The notes under the pieces are model-generated. The model made no database searches. It was not told where the DNA came from and was given only the letters and a program-made list of their open reading frames with translations. Below, in pieces: positions 16,363 to 25,838 of a DNA stretch of 45,359 nt. Positions within the stretch are counted from its first letter, which is position 1; every line of letters starts with the position of its first letter. Origin of the DNA: Clostridiaceae bacterium (GTDB taxonomy: Bacteria; Bacillota; Clostridia; Peptostreptococcales; Peptostreptococcaceae); NCBI GenBank assembly GCA_902362365.1, contig CABIVQ010000025.1, positions 1-45,359 of the forward strand. The letters run 5' to 3'. The translations under genes and the position numbers were made by a program.

Positions 16363-17169
16363 ATGAAAAGTATAGGTTTTATAGGAGCAGGAAATATGGC
16401 ATCTGCAATTATTGGAGGAATAGTAAAATCAAATTTAATAAGTCCGAATAAAATAATTGCTTCAGCTTTAAGAGATTCTACATTAGAAAGAGTAAGCAAA
16501 AATTTTGGAATTAATACCACAAAAAATTCTAAAGACGTAGTTACAAATTCAGATATAGTTTTTATTGCAGTAAAACCAAATGTATATGACTCTGTTTTAG
16601 AAGAAGTAAAAGAACTTATCACTGAGGATAAGATAATAGTTACTATAGCAGCTGGAAAAACTATAGAGTCTGTAGAAAATATAATTGGATGTGATAAAAA
16701 AGTAGTTAGAACAATGCCAAATACACCTGCTTTAGTAAATGAGGGAATGACAGCACTTTGTCCTAATAAAAATATAAATGATGATGAATTAAATGAAATC
16801 GTATCAATATTTAATTCTTTTGGGAAATGTGAGATTGTAAAAGAAGGCTTAATAGATGCAGTGATTGGAGTAAGCGGATCGTCACCTGCATATGTATTTA
16901 TGTTTATAGAAGCTTTAGCAGATGGTGCTGTAAAGGCTGGAATGCAAAGAGAACAAGCTTATAAATTTGCGGCTCAGTCAGTAATGGGTTCTGCTAAAAT
17001 GGTTCTTGAAAGTGAAAAGCACCCTGGAGAACTTAAGGATATGGTATGCTCCCCAGGAGGAACAACAATAGAAGCAGTAGCTGTGTTAGAAGAAAATAAT
17101 ATGAGGGCGTCTATAATAAAAGCTGTAACTGCAGCAGTAGATAAGTCAAAAGAAATGAGTAACAAATAA
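16363..17169 (+). CDS. proC: Pyrroline-5-carboxylate reductase (ProC)
   Basis: 268 residues, normal size. Catalyses the last step of proline synthesis, reducing pyrroline-5-carboxylate with NAD(P)H. The N-terminal Rossmann motif GFIGAGNMASAI (residues 4-15), VFIAVKPN, RTMPNTPALVNEGM, and the C-terminal signature from GELKDMVCSPGGTTIEAV with the dimer helices are all present. Preceded by aaggag. Thirteen bases separate it from an unrelated ABC transporter gene pair, so they may share a transcript. Confidence 0.97.
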   Translation: MKSIGFIGAGNMASAIIGGIVKSNLISPNKIIASALRDSTLERVSKNFGINTTKNSKDVVTNSDIVFIAVKPNVYDSVLEEVKELITEDKIIVTIAAGKTIESVENIIGCDKKVVRTMPNTPALVNEGMTALCPNKNINDDELNEIVSIFNSFGKCEIVKEGLIDAVIGVSGSSPAYVFMFIEALADGAVKAGMQREQAYKFAAQSVMGSAKMVLESEKHPGELKDMVCSPGGTTIEAVAVLEENNMRASIIKAVTAAVDKSKEMSNK

Positions 17170-17181
17170 GAGGGGAATCTA

Positions 17182-17967
17182 ATGATTAATAATGAAAAAA
17201 TAATAGAAATAAAGAACCTAAATATGAGTTATGGATCAAAACAAGTATTAAAAAATATAAATCTAGATATAAATAGAGGTAACATTATAGGATATATAGG
17301 GCCTAATGGTGCAGGAAAAAGTACTACAATAAAAATAATTTTAGGGCTTATAGGTGGATATGATGGAGAGGTGAAAATTTTCGGAAGAGATATTACGGAA
17401 GAGGATTTTGAGTATAAAAATAAAATAGGATATGTTCCAGAAATTGTTAAAGTATATGAAAGTTTAACTGCGAGAGAATATTTAACATTTATAGGTCAAT
17501 TATATGGGTTAGAATATAAAACTTGCGATGAAAAGGCAAAAAAGCTTATGAAAGTACTAGATATAGAGAATGCATATGAAAGCAGAATATCTTCTTTCTC
17601 AAAGGGAATGAAGCAAAAAGTAGCTATAATTTCAGCCGTACTTCATAACCCAGATATATTATTTTTAGATGAGCCACTGAGTGGGCTAGATGCAAATAGT
17701 GTACTTCTAATAAAAGAGATAATAAATAAACTAAAAGAAAATGGAAAGACTATTTTCTACTCTTCTCATATTATGGAAGTTGTAGAGAAAATAAGCGACA
17801 GGATAATTGTTTTAAATGATGGAAATATAGTTGCCGATGGTAATTTTGAAGAAATTAGAAAATCAAGCTTTGATGGTTCTCTAGAAGAAATATTTAATGA
17901 ACTTACTGGTTTTGCTGAGCATAGTGAATTATCGAATGAGTTTATTAATATTTTAAATGAGGTATAG
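17182..17967 (+). CDS. ABC exporter ATP-binding protein
   Basis: 261 residues, CcmA/YxlF-type exporter ATPase. Walker A GPNGAGKSTTIK (about residues 40-51), Q-loop YVPEIVKVYESLT, signature SFSKGMKQKVAI (K replaces the usual second G region, as often in this class), Walker B ILFLDEPLSGLD, H-loop SSHIMEVV. Ribosome site agagggg. It ends 3 bp before its permease, so the two proteins almost certainly form one transporter. The substrate is unknown; peptides, antibiotics or an export-stress role are typical of the class. Confidence 0.93.
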   Translation: MINNEKIIEIKNLNMSYGSKQVLKNINLDINRGNIIGYIGPNGAGKSTTIKIILGLIGGYDGEVKIFGRDITEEDFEYKNKIGYVPEIVKVYESLTAREYLTFIGQLYGLEYKTCDEKAKKLMKVLDIENAYESRISSFSKGMKQKVAIISAVLHNPDILFLDEPLSGLDANSVLLIKEIINKLKENGKTIFYSSHIMEVVEKISDRIIVLNDGNIVADGNFEEIRKSSFDGSLEEIFNELTGFAEHSELSNEFINILNEV

Positions 17968-17970
17968 AGT

Positions 17971-19614
17971 ATGAAAAACTTTTTAGCACTTAGAATTTTA
18001 GATTTATTTAGAGGTATATACACGAAACTTGGCGTTGACTATAATATTATGAGATTAATCATACAAGCAAAGCTTACTTTAGATTGTAGAAGAGTACCAA
18101 CTATGTCTGAGGGTCCGATTGAAGGCAAGGAGAAAAATTATTTTTACAGTTCTCTTATTGTTTATGCTATTTTAGGTGTTATATTTCTACCTATAATTTT
18201 AATGAATATAGATTCGAGAATAAAGATGAGCGTTTATTTTTCTTGCTTTATGATATTACTTTTAACAGTACTTATATCTGACTTTTCTAGTGTGATACTA
18301 GATGTAAATGATAAAGATATAATCGGAATTAGAGGGGTTGAGCCTAAAACATTAAATGCAGCAAAAACTACGCATATTTTTATATACATATTTATGCTGA
18401 GTTTATCTATATCAGGATTTAGTTTGATAGCATCCTTAAGATTTGGCATACAGTATTTTTTATTATTAGTTTTGAGTATAGTACTTATCGATATTTTGAT
18501 GATAATAATTACTGCTATTATGTATCTCATAATTCTTAAACTTTTTAAAGGGGAAAAGCTTAAGGATATGTTAAATATATTCCAAATTTGCTTTTTATTA
18601 TTATTCACAATAGGTTATCAATTTATAGCAAGAAGTTTTGATTTTATGCATACTGATATAGCTTACAATCAGTCTTGGTGGAATATATTATTTATTCCTA
18701 TGTGGTTTTCTTCTAACTTTAGTTTGTTAGATGGAAAACCTATAGATTCTATTGGAATTGTACTAAGTATTTTATCTATAGTTGTACCTATAGTGTCACT
18801 AGTAATCTATAAAAAACTTGTTCCAGTATTTGAGAAGAATCTTCAAAAACTTAACGATAATACTTATAAAAGTAAATCAAAAAAAGAAAAGCTTTCTATT
18901 AAAGTAAGTAAATTAATTTGTAGAGAGAAAGAAGAAAGAGCTATATTTAATTTTGTTTATAATATACTTGATAAAGATAGAGACTTTAAAACAAAGGTAT
19001 ACCCATCATTAGCATTAGGAGCATTTATGCCGATTATAATGATATTTACTTCCTATGATAACAGTGGTATCATAAACTACTTAATGGAAATAAGGAAAAG
19101 CTATTTATTCCTTAGCGGATATTTGGGAATAGTAATTATGCAAAATATAATAACTATGGTTCAATATTCAAGTGAATTTGAAGGAGCTTGGATATATGAA
19201 GTACTTCCTATAAAGAATATAAGAAATATATACACTGGGATGTTTAAGAGTAGTATTTACAAGTTGTATTTTCCATCTTTTATACTTTTGTCTATAGTAT
19301 TTATAGTAATATTTAAATTAGAGGTTATAAAACATTTAGTAGTGCTATTTTTATCTGGTATACTTGTTTCCATGGTTTCTTTTAAACTTAATGAAAAATA
19401 CTTACCATTTTCAAAACCTTATAATGTAGGAACTTCATCTAAAAATATTATTGTAGTATTTAAATCAATGATTACTACTGGAATATTAGTAAGTATACAT
19501 TTTGGGATAATATCAATGAATACAAATGTATTTATATATATTTATGCATTAATATTAGTAGGTATAATCAAAATAAGTTGGAAGGGTATTTTTACTGTTA
19601 AGGAAAATACTTAG
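17971..19614 (+). CDS. ABC exporter membrane subunit
   Basis: 547 residues with about ten hydrophobic segments, including paired helices at about 55-110, 130-195 and 205-225, and a cluster in the last third from 340. A cytoplasmic basic stretch (KSKSKKEKLSIK) near residue 305 separates the halves. No enzyme motif. Location immediately after the ATPase, 3 bp away, is the main evidence for its role as the partner permease. The large size resembles two-domain exporters of Bacillus and clostridia. Followed by a strong terminator. Confidence 0.85.
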   Translation: MKNFLALRILDLFRGIYTKLGVDYNIMRLIIQAKLTLDCRRVPTMSEGPIEGKEKNYFYSSLIVYAILGVIFLPIILMNIDSRIKMSVYFSCFMILLLTVLISDFSSVILDVNDKDIIGIRGVEPKTLNAAKTTHIFIYIFMLSLSISGFSLIASLRFGIQYFLLLVLSIVLIDILMIIITAIMYLIILKLFKGEKLKDMLNIFQICFLLLFTIGYQFIARSFDFMHTDIAYNQSWWNILFIPMWFSSNFSLLDGKPIDSIGIVLSILSIVVPIVSLVIYKKLVPVFEKNLQKLNDNTYKSKSKKEKLSIKVSKLICREKEERAIFNFVYNILDKDRDFKTKVYPSLALGAFMPIIMIFTSYDNSGIINYLMEIRKSYLFLSGYLGIVIMQNIITMVQYSSEFEGAWIYEVLPIKNIRNIYTGMFKSSIYKLYFPSFILLSIVFIVIFKLEVIKHLVVLFLSGILVSMVSFKLNEKYLPFSKPYNVGTSSKNIIVVFKSMITTGILVSIHFGIISMNTNVFIYIYALILVGIIKISWKGIFTVKENT

Positions 19615-19660
19615 AAGAAATGTTAAAAAATTCAGATAACTCAATTTTAAAAATGTTGAA

Positions 19661-19715
19661 AAATAGACTATAATTGATATGTTGATAAAATATATTAATT
19701 ATAGTCTATTTTTTT
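19661..19715 (+). terminator. Terminator after the ABC exporter
   Basis: aaatagactataatt (19661-19675) pairs with aattatagtctattt (19697-19711), followed by ttttt. Confidence 0.88.
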
Positions 19716-19717
19716 AA

Positions 19718-19744
19718 AACCTTTTTTTTAGATTTAGAGTCTAA
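19718..19744 (+). promoter_or_regulatory. Candidate ECF-type autoregulatory promoter
   Basis: aacctt at 19718-19723 and gtctaa at 19739-19744 resemble an AAC(C) -35 and a GTC(TAA) -10 of ECF promoters. The spacing AAC-N18-GTC is near the upper limit. No good sigma-A promoter is seen in the 170-bp gap. It starts just after the previous terminator's T-run. By-eye match only. Confidence 0.35.
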
Positions 19745-19786
19745 TAGATATGAGAAGAAATTTTTACTATTATGGAAGGGGATATG

Positions 19787-20314
19787 ATGGAAGAGATAGT
19801 CTTAGTTAAGAGAGCCATTAAAGGTGATTGTGAAGCTTTTGAAAATTTGATAGATATGTACTCAGATAGGTTATACAGGGAAGCGTACTTAAAATGTAAA
19901 CATGAGGATGATGTAAAGGAAATAATTCAGGAAACTATTTATAAGGCATATAGAAATATAGGTAATTTAAGAGAACCTAAATATTTTAAAACTTGGATAA
20001 GTAGAATACTAATAAATGTTTCTAATGATTATATAAATAAAGTTGGTATGGTTGATTTACAACATGATGAAGAAGCTTTTATAAAAGAGGTTATTATTGA
20101 TGATAATATTGAGATTAAAATTGACTTGTTTAATGCGATTGATGAGCTAGAAGACAAATATAAAGATGCAATTATTTTAAGGTATATAGAGGATTTAAAA
20201 ATAGAAGAAGTATCAAAAGTATTAGATCGTCCTATTAATACGATAAAGACCCACTTGAGAAAGGCAATTCGGGATATGAAAAATCTGTTAAAGGAGGGAT
20301 ATGAAAATGAGTAA
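19787..20314 (+). CDS. ECF-subfamily RNA polymerase sigma factor
   Basis: About 175 residues. Region 2 (about residues 20-85) has LYREAYLKCKHEDDVKEIIQ and ETIYKAYRNIGNL, region 4 (about 115-170) has LEDKYKDAIILRYIEDLKIE and RPINTIKTHLRKAIRDM, a helix-turn-helix. Three in-frame ATGs exist at 19772, 19784 and 19787; ggaagggg lies at 19774-19781, so 19787 is favoured. It overlaps the next gene by 8 bases. ECF factors answer envelope stress and are held by a membrane partner, which fits the downstream gene. Confidence 0.93.
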   Translation: MEEIVLVKRAIKGDCEAFENLIDMYSDRLYREAYLKCKHEDDVKEIIQETIYKAYRNIGNLREPKYFKTWISRILINVSNDYINKVGMVDLQHDEEAFIKEVIIDDNIEIKIDLFNAIDELEDKYKDAIILRYIEDLKIEEVSKVLDRPINTIKTHLRKAIRDMKNLLKEGYENE

Positions 20315-21143
20315 TAAAATTGAAAACATAAATATAAATGATACTTTAGTAAATGAATTAGAAGAAATAAGTGTAGAAGAACTTGATTTAGAAATGAATG
20401 AGTTTTATATAGATGATGAAAAAATAAATTCAATAAAAGCACCTAGTAATATGAAGATCTGGGTGAGAGATGCTATAGATAAAGCAGAAGTAGATATGAA
20501 GAAACATAAAAGAAAGAAGCAGATAATTGCAAGTGCTGCGAGTATAGCAGTTATATTTTTAATAGGAGTATATAACCCTGTGCTGGCTCATAAAGTTCCT
20601 TTTTTAGAAAAAATATTGAAAACCATAAATGATACTTTAAAAATAGATGAAATTAGTTATTTCATTGGGTTAGATAAAATAGCACCAAAGGCTACTTTAG
20701 ATGAAAGTAATAAGGTTAAATTTATAAAACCTTCAGAATATAAGGTGAATAAATTATATAACGAAGGAGGAGAATTTGAAGATGAGGTTTTAGATGATAA
20801 AGAAGGTAAGCAAATTCAAGAACCTAAAACTGAATATTTAGCAGTTCAGTTTATACATAAAATGTCAAATAGAATAATAAACCCCATAGATGGCAGAAAA
20901 TATGGTAGTATAAAAATAACGCCAAAAACTATAGAACTTGCAATAAATGGACTAGAATTAATTGAAAGTGATGAAGATAGGAAACACTTATATAATGAAC
21001 TAAATAAATGGAAAAATGGAAAATTTGAAAATGCAGTAGATGTACATAATTATGTATGGTATATGTTAGATGGAGAAATTGGTAAAGCTATATCTATAAA
21101 AGATGAAGTAGTAGATAATATAGTAAATACTTATTTTAATTAA
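20307..21143 (+). CDS. Membrane-anchored probable anti-sigma factor (DUF4179-like)
   Basis: 278 residues. An acidic N-terminal cytoplasmic part (1-72) with IKAPSNMKIWVRDAIDKAEV, a basic KKHKRKK stop, one membrane helix (about 75-92, IIASAASIAVIFLIGVY), then an extracytoplasmic domain of about 185 residues beginning NPVLAHKVPFLEKIL. This is the layout of ECF anti-sigma factors, and the ALAHKVPF-like post-helix segment is typical of DUF4179-type proteins. The ATG 20307 is nine bases after aaggaggg and overlaps the sigma gene's end (atgagtaa), so synthesis is coupled. The anti-sigma role is inferred from layout and position. Confidence 0.8.
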   Translation: MSNKIENININDTLVNELEEISVEELDLEMNEFYIDDEKINSIKAPSNMKIWVRDAIDKAEVDMKKHKRKKQIIASAASIAVIFLIGVYNPVLAHKVPFLEKILKTINDTLKIDEISYFIGLDKIAPKATLDESNKVKFIKPSEYKVNKLYNEGGEFEDEVLDDKEGKQIQEPKTEYLAVQFIHKMSNRIINPIDGRKYGSIKITPKTIELAINGLELIESDEDRKHLYNELNKWKNGKFENAVDVHNYVWYMLDGEIGKAISIKDEVVDNIVNTYFN

Positions 21144-21171
21144 TGCATAAAGTAGAAAAGGGGGAATTATT

Positions 21172-23181
21172 ATGAATTTAAAAAGAATATTTATAGTTGC
21201 AAGTGTGTTAATCATGAGTATGTTTGTTTTCTTAGGATGTAATAAAGAAGAAAATATTGAAGCCGTAGTAAATAATTACGCGAAATTATTAAATGATGGT
21301 AAATATGAAGAATTATATGAAGAATTAGCAAATGAATCTAAGAAATATATAGATGAAGAGTATGAATCAAAAGAGGGATTTGTGCAAAAATATTCTAATA
21401 TATATTCAGCAATGGGAGTAAATAACATAAAAATAGATATAAAAGATTCAGAAAATAAGTTAGAAATACCAATAACGATTACCATGAACACAATTGCAGG
21501 AGAGTTGAAGTTTGACGATGCGAATATTAAATTAGTAAAAGAAGATAATAAATACAAGATATTATGGAATGAAAGTTTAATATTACCTCAAATGATACAA
21601 GGTGATAAAATAAGGGTAAAAACTACGAACGGCAGTAGAGGTCGTATACTCGATAGAAATGATAATTTATTAGCATATAATGGAGAGGTTAATTTTGTTA
21701 ATATAGTCCCAGATGCTTTTGAGGAAAATAAGAATGAAAATATCAGTAAGATGGCTGATATTTTAGATATAAGTGAAGAATACATAGAAGATAAGTTAAA
21801 TAAAAGTACAAACTCCGATGAAGCTTTATTTATTGTAAAAGTATCAAATTATGAACAAGAAAAAGTTGAAATTTTATCTGATATAAATGGTGTAAGTGTA
21901 CAAAAGGGGATATCTAGAGTTTACGCACAAGGGGAAGCATTCGGTAGCTTACTTGGATATATTGGTAGTATTACCGAGGAAGAGTTAGCAAAAAATCCAA
22001 ATAAAGGTTATACTTTTTATAGTCAAATTGGTAAAAATGGATTAGAACAAGTTTATGAGGATAAGTTAAGAGCAAAAGAAGGAGCTCATATATATATAGA
22101 AAGAGGAGATGAACAAATAACTGTAGCTAAAACTGAGGCTAGTGATGGTGAAGATATAAAATTATCTATAGACTCTGAACTTCAAGAGGATGTATATAAT
22201 CAGATGAATAAAGATAAGGGAGCGTCAATAGCTATGGATCCTAAGACAGGAGAAGTACTAGCTATGGTAAGCTCACCTTCTTATGATTCAAATACATTAG
22301 TAACATATAAGACTAAAACTATAGCTAAAACTTGGGAAGAAAGTAAAAATGCAGAATTTGACAACAGAGCTAACAATGCTTATTCACCAGGATCAACAAT
22401 GAAGCTTATTACAGCATCAATAGGACTTGAAAATAAAGTGATAGATCCTAGTGAAAAGATGGAAATAAAAGGTTTATACTGGCAAAATAGCTCATCATGG
22501 GGAGATTATAAAGTAACTAGAGTAAAAGATGCTGGTTCAGTTAACTTGTATGAGGCAGTAAAGTACTCTGACAATATATATTTTGCAGATAAAGCAATAA
22601 AAATTGGTGCTGAAAAATATATAGAAGAAGCTAAGAAGTTTGGAATAGGAGTAAAATCTACATTTGAATATCCTATGGCTAAATCTCAAATATCTAATAA
22701 TGGAAAGTTAGAAGATGAGCTTTTATTAGCAGATACAGGTTATGGACAAGGAGAGATACTTACAACTCCACTAGAGATCACAATGGCATATAGTGCTTTA
22801 GGAAATAATGGAAATATCATGACTCCAAGATTAGTTATAAGTGAAAATAATGAAGCCAAGATATATAGCGAAGCTATATCTAAGGATTATCTTCCGGAGC
22901 TAAAGAAATGTTTTTCTGCTGTAATAAATGATTCAGACGGAAGTGGAAACTTAGCTAAGATAGAAGGTGTAAATCTTGCAGGAAAAACTGGAACAGCAGA
23001 AATAAAAGGTAGTAAAGATGATAAATCAGGGAGTGAAAATAGTTGGTTTGCAGCTGTAGACTTAGATGATTCAAAAATAGCTATATCTATGGTAATGGAA
23101 GATATGAAAGAGAAATCTACATCTCAGTATTTAGTTCCTAAAGTTAAAAACATAATAGAAACTTATTTAAATAGAAAATAA
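21172..23181 (+). CDS. MecA-type class B penicillin-binding protein (lipoprotein-like N-terminus)
   Basis: 669 residues. The N-terminal signal ends in a lipobox-like FLGC (residues 19-22). Residues 30-125 form an NTF2-like MecA_N domain (VVNNYAKLLNDGKYEELYEE). Residues 140-300 are the dimerisation domain with RGRILDRNDNLLAYNG. The transpeptidase domain has SxxK as STMK near residue 408, SxN as SDN near 465 and KTGT near 604, all intact, so it can cross-link peptidoglycan. The domain order is that of PBP2a/PBP3 proteins known for low beta-lactam affinity. Placement 28 bp after the sigma/anti-sigma pair suggests wall-stress-induced expression; resistance itself is not shown by the sequence. Confidence 0.93.
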   Translation: MNLKRIFIVASVLIMSMFVFLGCNKEENIEAVVNNYAKLLNDGKYEELYEELANESKKYIDEEYESKEGFVQKYSNIYSAMGVNNIKIDIKDSENKLEIPITITMNTIAGELKFDDANIKLVKEDNKYKILWNESLILPQMIQGDKIRVKTTNGSRGRILDRNDNLLAYNGEVNFVNIVPDAFEENKNENISKMADILDISEEYIEDKLNKSTNSDEALFIVKVSNYEQEKVEILSDINGVSVQKGISRVYAQGEAFGSLLGYIGSITEEELAKNPNKGYTFYSQIGKNGLEQVYEDKLRAKEGAHIYIERGDEQITVAKTEASDGEDIKLSIDSELQEDVYNQMNKDKGASIAMDPKTGEVLAMVSSPSYDSNTLVTYKTKTIAKTWEESKNAEFDNRANNAYSPGSTMKLITASIGLENKVIDPSEKMEIKGLYWQNSSSWGDYKVTRVKDAGSVNLYEAVKYSDNIYFADKAIKIGAEKYIEEAKKFGIGVKSTFEYPMAKSQISNNGKLEDELLLADTGYGQGEILTTPLEITMAYSALGNNGNIMTPRLVISENNEAKIYSEAISKDYLPELKKCFSAVINDSDGSGNLAKIEGVNLAGKTGTAEIKGSKDDKSGSENSWFAAVDLDDSKIAISMVMEDMKEKSTSQYLVPKVKNIIETYLNRK

Positions 23182-23183
23182 AG

Positions 23184-23222
23184 AAAAAGCCCTAATTAAA
23201 AAAATATAATTAGGGCTTTTTT
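23184..23222 (+). terminator. Terminator of the sigma/anti-sigma/PBP operon
   Basis: aaaagccctaatta (23185-23198) pairs with taattagggctttt, followed by a T-run. Confidence 0.92.
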
Positions 23223-23338
23223 AGTGATTTTATTTGTATTTTGGGATAGTTATAATTTTTTTTAATGTAAACTTTAGCATAGAAGTACTAAAATAGAAGA
23301 AAATAAACTTAATAAAAAATAAATTAAGGAGTATTAAT

Positions 23339-24166
23339 ATGAAAGAATTTAAAAAGATATTATTAATTGCTATAATGACTATGCTTGTAAACACTTCTTT
23401 TTCATATGGAAATATTAATAATGAAGAAGACCTTATATTAAAAGAAAATTTAGAATCATATACAGAAGAAAATAAGAAGGACTCTGTAAATGAAATATTT
23501 GAGATAGAGACAAAGAGTATAATTGAAGATAGTGAATTCTTCAAAGCAAGGATAAAATATCCATTTTTAAAGATTAAAGATAAAAATACAAATAAAAAAG
23601 ATTCAAAAGTTAAAATCGTTGAAAGCATTAATGAAGAAATATATAAGTATATACTAGAATTTAAAAATAGAATCAAAGAAGAATCTAAGCAATATGAAAA
23701 AGATTATAAAAAGATATATTCAAAACAGAAAGAGCAGTATGTAAAATATCAGTATGAAGCATATTCAGAATATGAAGTTACTTATAATAAAAACAATATA
23801 CTAAGTATACCAATAACAACTTATGAATTTACTGGTGGAGCACATGGAATGAGTTACTTAAAATCGTATAATTATAATTTATTAACTGGAAAACAAATTA
23901 AAATAAAAGATATTTTTAAAAATGGAACTGATTACGAGAAAATAATAAATGATTCTATTTCAAAAGAAATAGAAAAGAATAAGGATTTATATTTTACAGG
24001 TGAAAATGGATTTAAAGGCATCAGTAGTAATCAAGATTTTTATATAGAAAAAGATGGATTAGTAGTCTATTTTCAACGATATGATATAGCTCCATATTAT
24101 GTAGGTATTCCAAAATTTAAGATACCTTGGAATCAATTTGGAGCAACTAATATAGATATAGAATAA
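23339..24166 (+). CDS. Exported DUF3298-domain protein (RsiV-like sensor fold)
   Basis: 275 residues. A signal peptide (KKILLIAIMTMLVNTSFSYG, residues 5-24) and no further membrane helix indicate secretion. Residues 60-270 have the DUF4163/DUF3298 arrangement: YEVTYNKNNILSIPITTYEF, the hallmark TGGAHG, LLTGKQIKIKDIFK, and the C-terminal YFQRYDIAPYYVGIPKFKIP. This fold is the extracellular part of the anti-sigma RsiV, which binds lysozyme, and also occurs in secreted proteins. Here there is no sigma-binding segment, so it is not itself an anti-sigma factor. Role unknown. Ribosome site aaggag at 23325-23330. Nearby but terminator-separated from the ECF operon. Confidence 0.82.
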   Translation: MKEFKKILLIAIMTMLVNTSFSYGNINNEEDLILKENLESYTEENKKDSVNEIFEIETKSIIEDSEFFKARIKYPFLKIKDKNTNKKDSKVKIVESINEEIYKYILEFKNRIKEESKQYEKDYKKIYSKQKEQYVKYQYEAYSEYEVTYNKNNILSIPITTYEFTGGAHGMSYLKSYNYNLLTGKQIKIKDIFKNGTDYEKIINDSISKEIEKNKDLYFTGENGFKGISSNQDFYIEKDGLVVYFQRYDIAPYYVGIPKFKIPWNQFGATNIDIE

Positions 24167-24176
24167 AGTTAAAATT

Positions 24177-24219
24177 AAAAAGGATACAGTATTTATTATA
24201 AAAACTGTATCCTTTTTAA
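24177..24219. terminator. Bidirectional terminator
   Basis: aaaaaggatacagt (24177-24190) pairs with actgtatccttttt (24204-24217). It separates the convergent genes at 23339 and 24255. Confidence 0.9.
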
Positions 24220-24254
24220 TTTATTGATGATATTAATTATTCTTAAATTGAATT

Positions 24255-25541
24255 TTAATTATTTAAGTTTGTAGGTTCCTCACTAGATGTATTACTATCT
24301 TCATTATTATCAGAAGAATTTAAATTATTATCTGTTGAATTGTCAACAGGTTCATTTGATGAATCTTGGTTAGTATTATCATCAGTATTAGAAGTAGGAA
24401 TATCATTAGAAGAATTATTCTCAGCTGGAGCTTCATTGTTTTGGTCTGTTACTTCATTATTATTAGATTCTGATGAGTTATTATCATTACTACTAAATAA
24501 TCCAGTAAACCAATTCCATATCTTTGAGAAGAAACCTTCAACTTGCTCATTTGATGGAAGGTTTATTGCATCCTTATCAGTAGCATCTATTTGAGCTCCA
24601 TCACCAAGTAAATTGTCATTAGTATTTCCAAGTATACCTAAATCTTTATTACCCTCAAATATACCTGCAACCCAATCGCCTATCCCACTAAACCAACCTT
24701 TTATAGTATCGAATAAGCCCGAATTTGGATTTTCTCCCATAGCTGATAAATTTTCATTTACATTATCTTTTACACTATTTAAAGCATTTTTTATGCTGTC
24801 ATAATCATAATCTTGTTGTGCTATTTTTGTCATTAAATCTTTTATTTGTTGCTCTTGGTCTGGTGTTAAAGTTACGTTGTAGTTATTTGTTATATTGTTT
24901 ATAGTGTCAGCAATTTGTATAGTATCACTAGTATTATTTTTTATTATCTCTGTTTTGATATCATTGATAATACCTGTAGCTTTATCTTGGCCAGATTCTC
25001 CACCTATTTCATCTGCTAAATCTCCAGTTATTATTAGCTCTTCAGATGCAATTTCTTTTTTTGTTTCATCTAAAGGTTCTCCAGTAGCATCCTCGAATGC
25101 TTTCATTATACCAGTCATCATTCCCGTCCCAGAAACTGGGAATGGAGCAGCTGCAACTACATTAGCATTTTCAATTCCACAAGTAGACATTATACTTGCT
25201 ATCATTGAGCTAGTTGCCCAAGTTATATTGGCAGTTTTTACATTTATACCACTACCAGCTTTTGTTGGCTCAACATAAGCACAAGAGAAGGTTTTTTTAC
25301 CTAATTGTTCTTCAGTTGCTACACCTTGTAAGTACTTTCTTTCTTCTTGGTTATTTACTTCTATTATTACCACTTCATTTTCATTAACGCCAAAGTACTT
25401 TAGCATAGTAGCACGTTGTTCTTTGCTTAAGTTTGCACCTAAAGTAACAACTCTTGAACTATCTGCAAAGGCAAAGTTAATGCTACTTATAAATAGAGCA
25501 CCACATAAGATTAACGAAGTAATTTTCTTTTTTATTTTCAT
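24255..25541 (-). CDS. Secreted DUF1002 (YpuA-like) protein with acidic tail
   Basis: 428 residues. Signal peptide KKKITSLILCGALFISSINF with cleavage near AFA-DS. Residues 28-270 match DUF1002 proteins: VVTLGANLSKEQRATMLKYF, CAYVEPTKAGSGINV, VAAAPFPVSGTGMMTGIMKA. From about residue 285 there are two Trp-rich repeats (DTIKGWFSGIGDWVAGIF and FFSKIWNWFTGLFSS), then a 75-residue low-complexity Asn/Asp/Glu/Ser tail. The ATG at 25541 is seven bases after aaaggag; TTG 25547 is less likely. The function of DUF1002 is unknown. The tail and amphipathic Trp segments suggest envelope or membrane-surface association; that is inference. Confidence 0.85.
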   Translation of the reverse strand: MKIKKKITSLILCGALFISSINFAFADSSRVVTLGANLSKEQRATMLKYFGVNENEVVIIEVNNQEERKYLQGVATEEQLGKKTFSCAYVEPTKAGSGINVKTANITWATSSMIASIMSTCGIENANVVAAAPFPVSGTGMMTGIMKAFEDATGEPLDETKKEIASEELIITGDLADEIGGESGQDKATGIINDIKTEIIKNNTSDTIQIADTINNITNNYNVTLTPDQEQQIKDLMTKIAQQDYDYDSIKNALNSVKDNVNENLSAMGENPNSGLFDTIKGWFSGIGDWVAGIFEGNKDLGILGNTNDNLLGDGAQIDATDKDAINLPSNEQVEGFFSKIWNWFTGLFSSNDNNSSESNNNEVTDQNNEAPAENNSSNDIPTSNTDDNTNQDSSNEPVDNSTDNNLNSSDNNEDSNTSSEEPTNLNN

Positions 25542-25772
25542 ACTCAATCTCCTTTAATTTGTTGTACACATAATATATACGATTTGTTTACAGAATTTAT
25601 GTATTCTCCTGTCTAATATACTATAAACTATTTTAAAGTTCAATTGGTTTACAATTTTGTAACTGTAATTACGAAAATATTACAAAATTATTAAGGAATA
25701 TTAAGTGTAATCTAAATAAGATAATTAGAAAAAATAAAAAGAAGAAAAGAGAGATTTTAGTAGTTTACTTAC

Positions 25773-25828
25773 TAAAAAATCACCTTTAACAGTATATGAA
25801 TTTAATATACTACTGAAGGTGATTTTTA
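25773..25828 (-). terminator. Terminator of the cis-prenyltransferase gene
   Basis: aaaaatcaccttta and gaaggtgattttt form a long stem with inner pairing of agtatat and atatact. It lies just after the minus-strand stop at 25839. Confidence 0.8.
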
Positions 25829-25838
25829 TTTATAAAGT

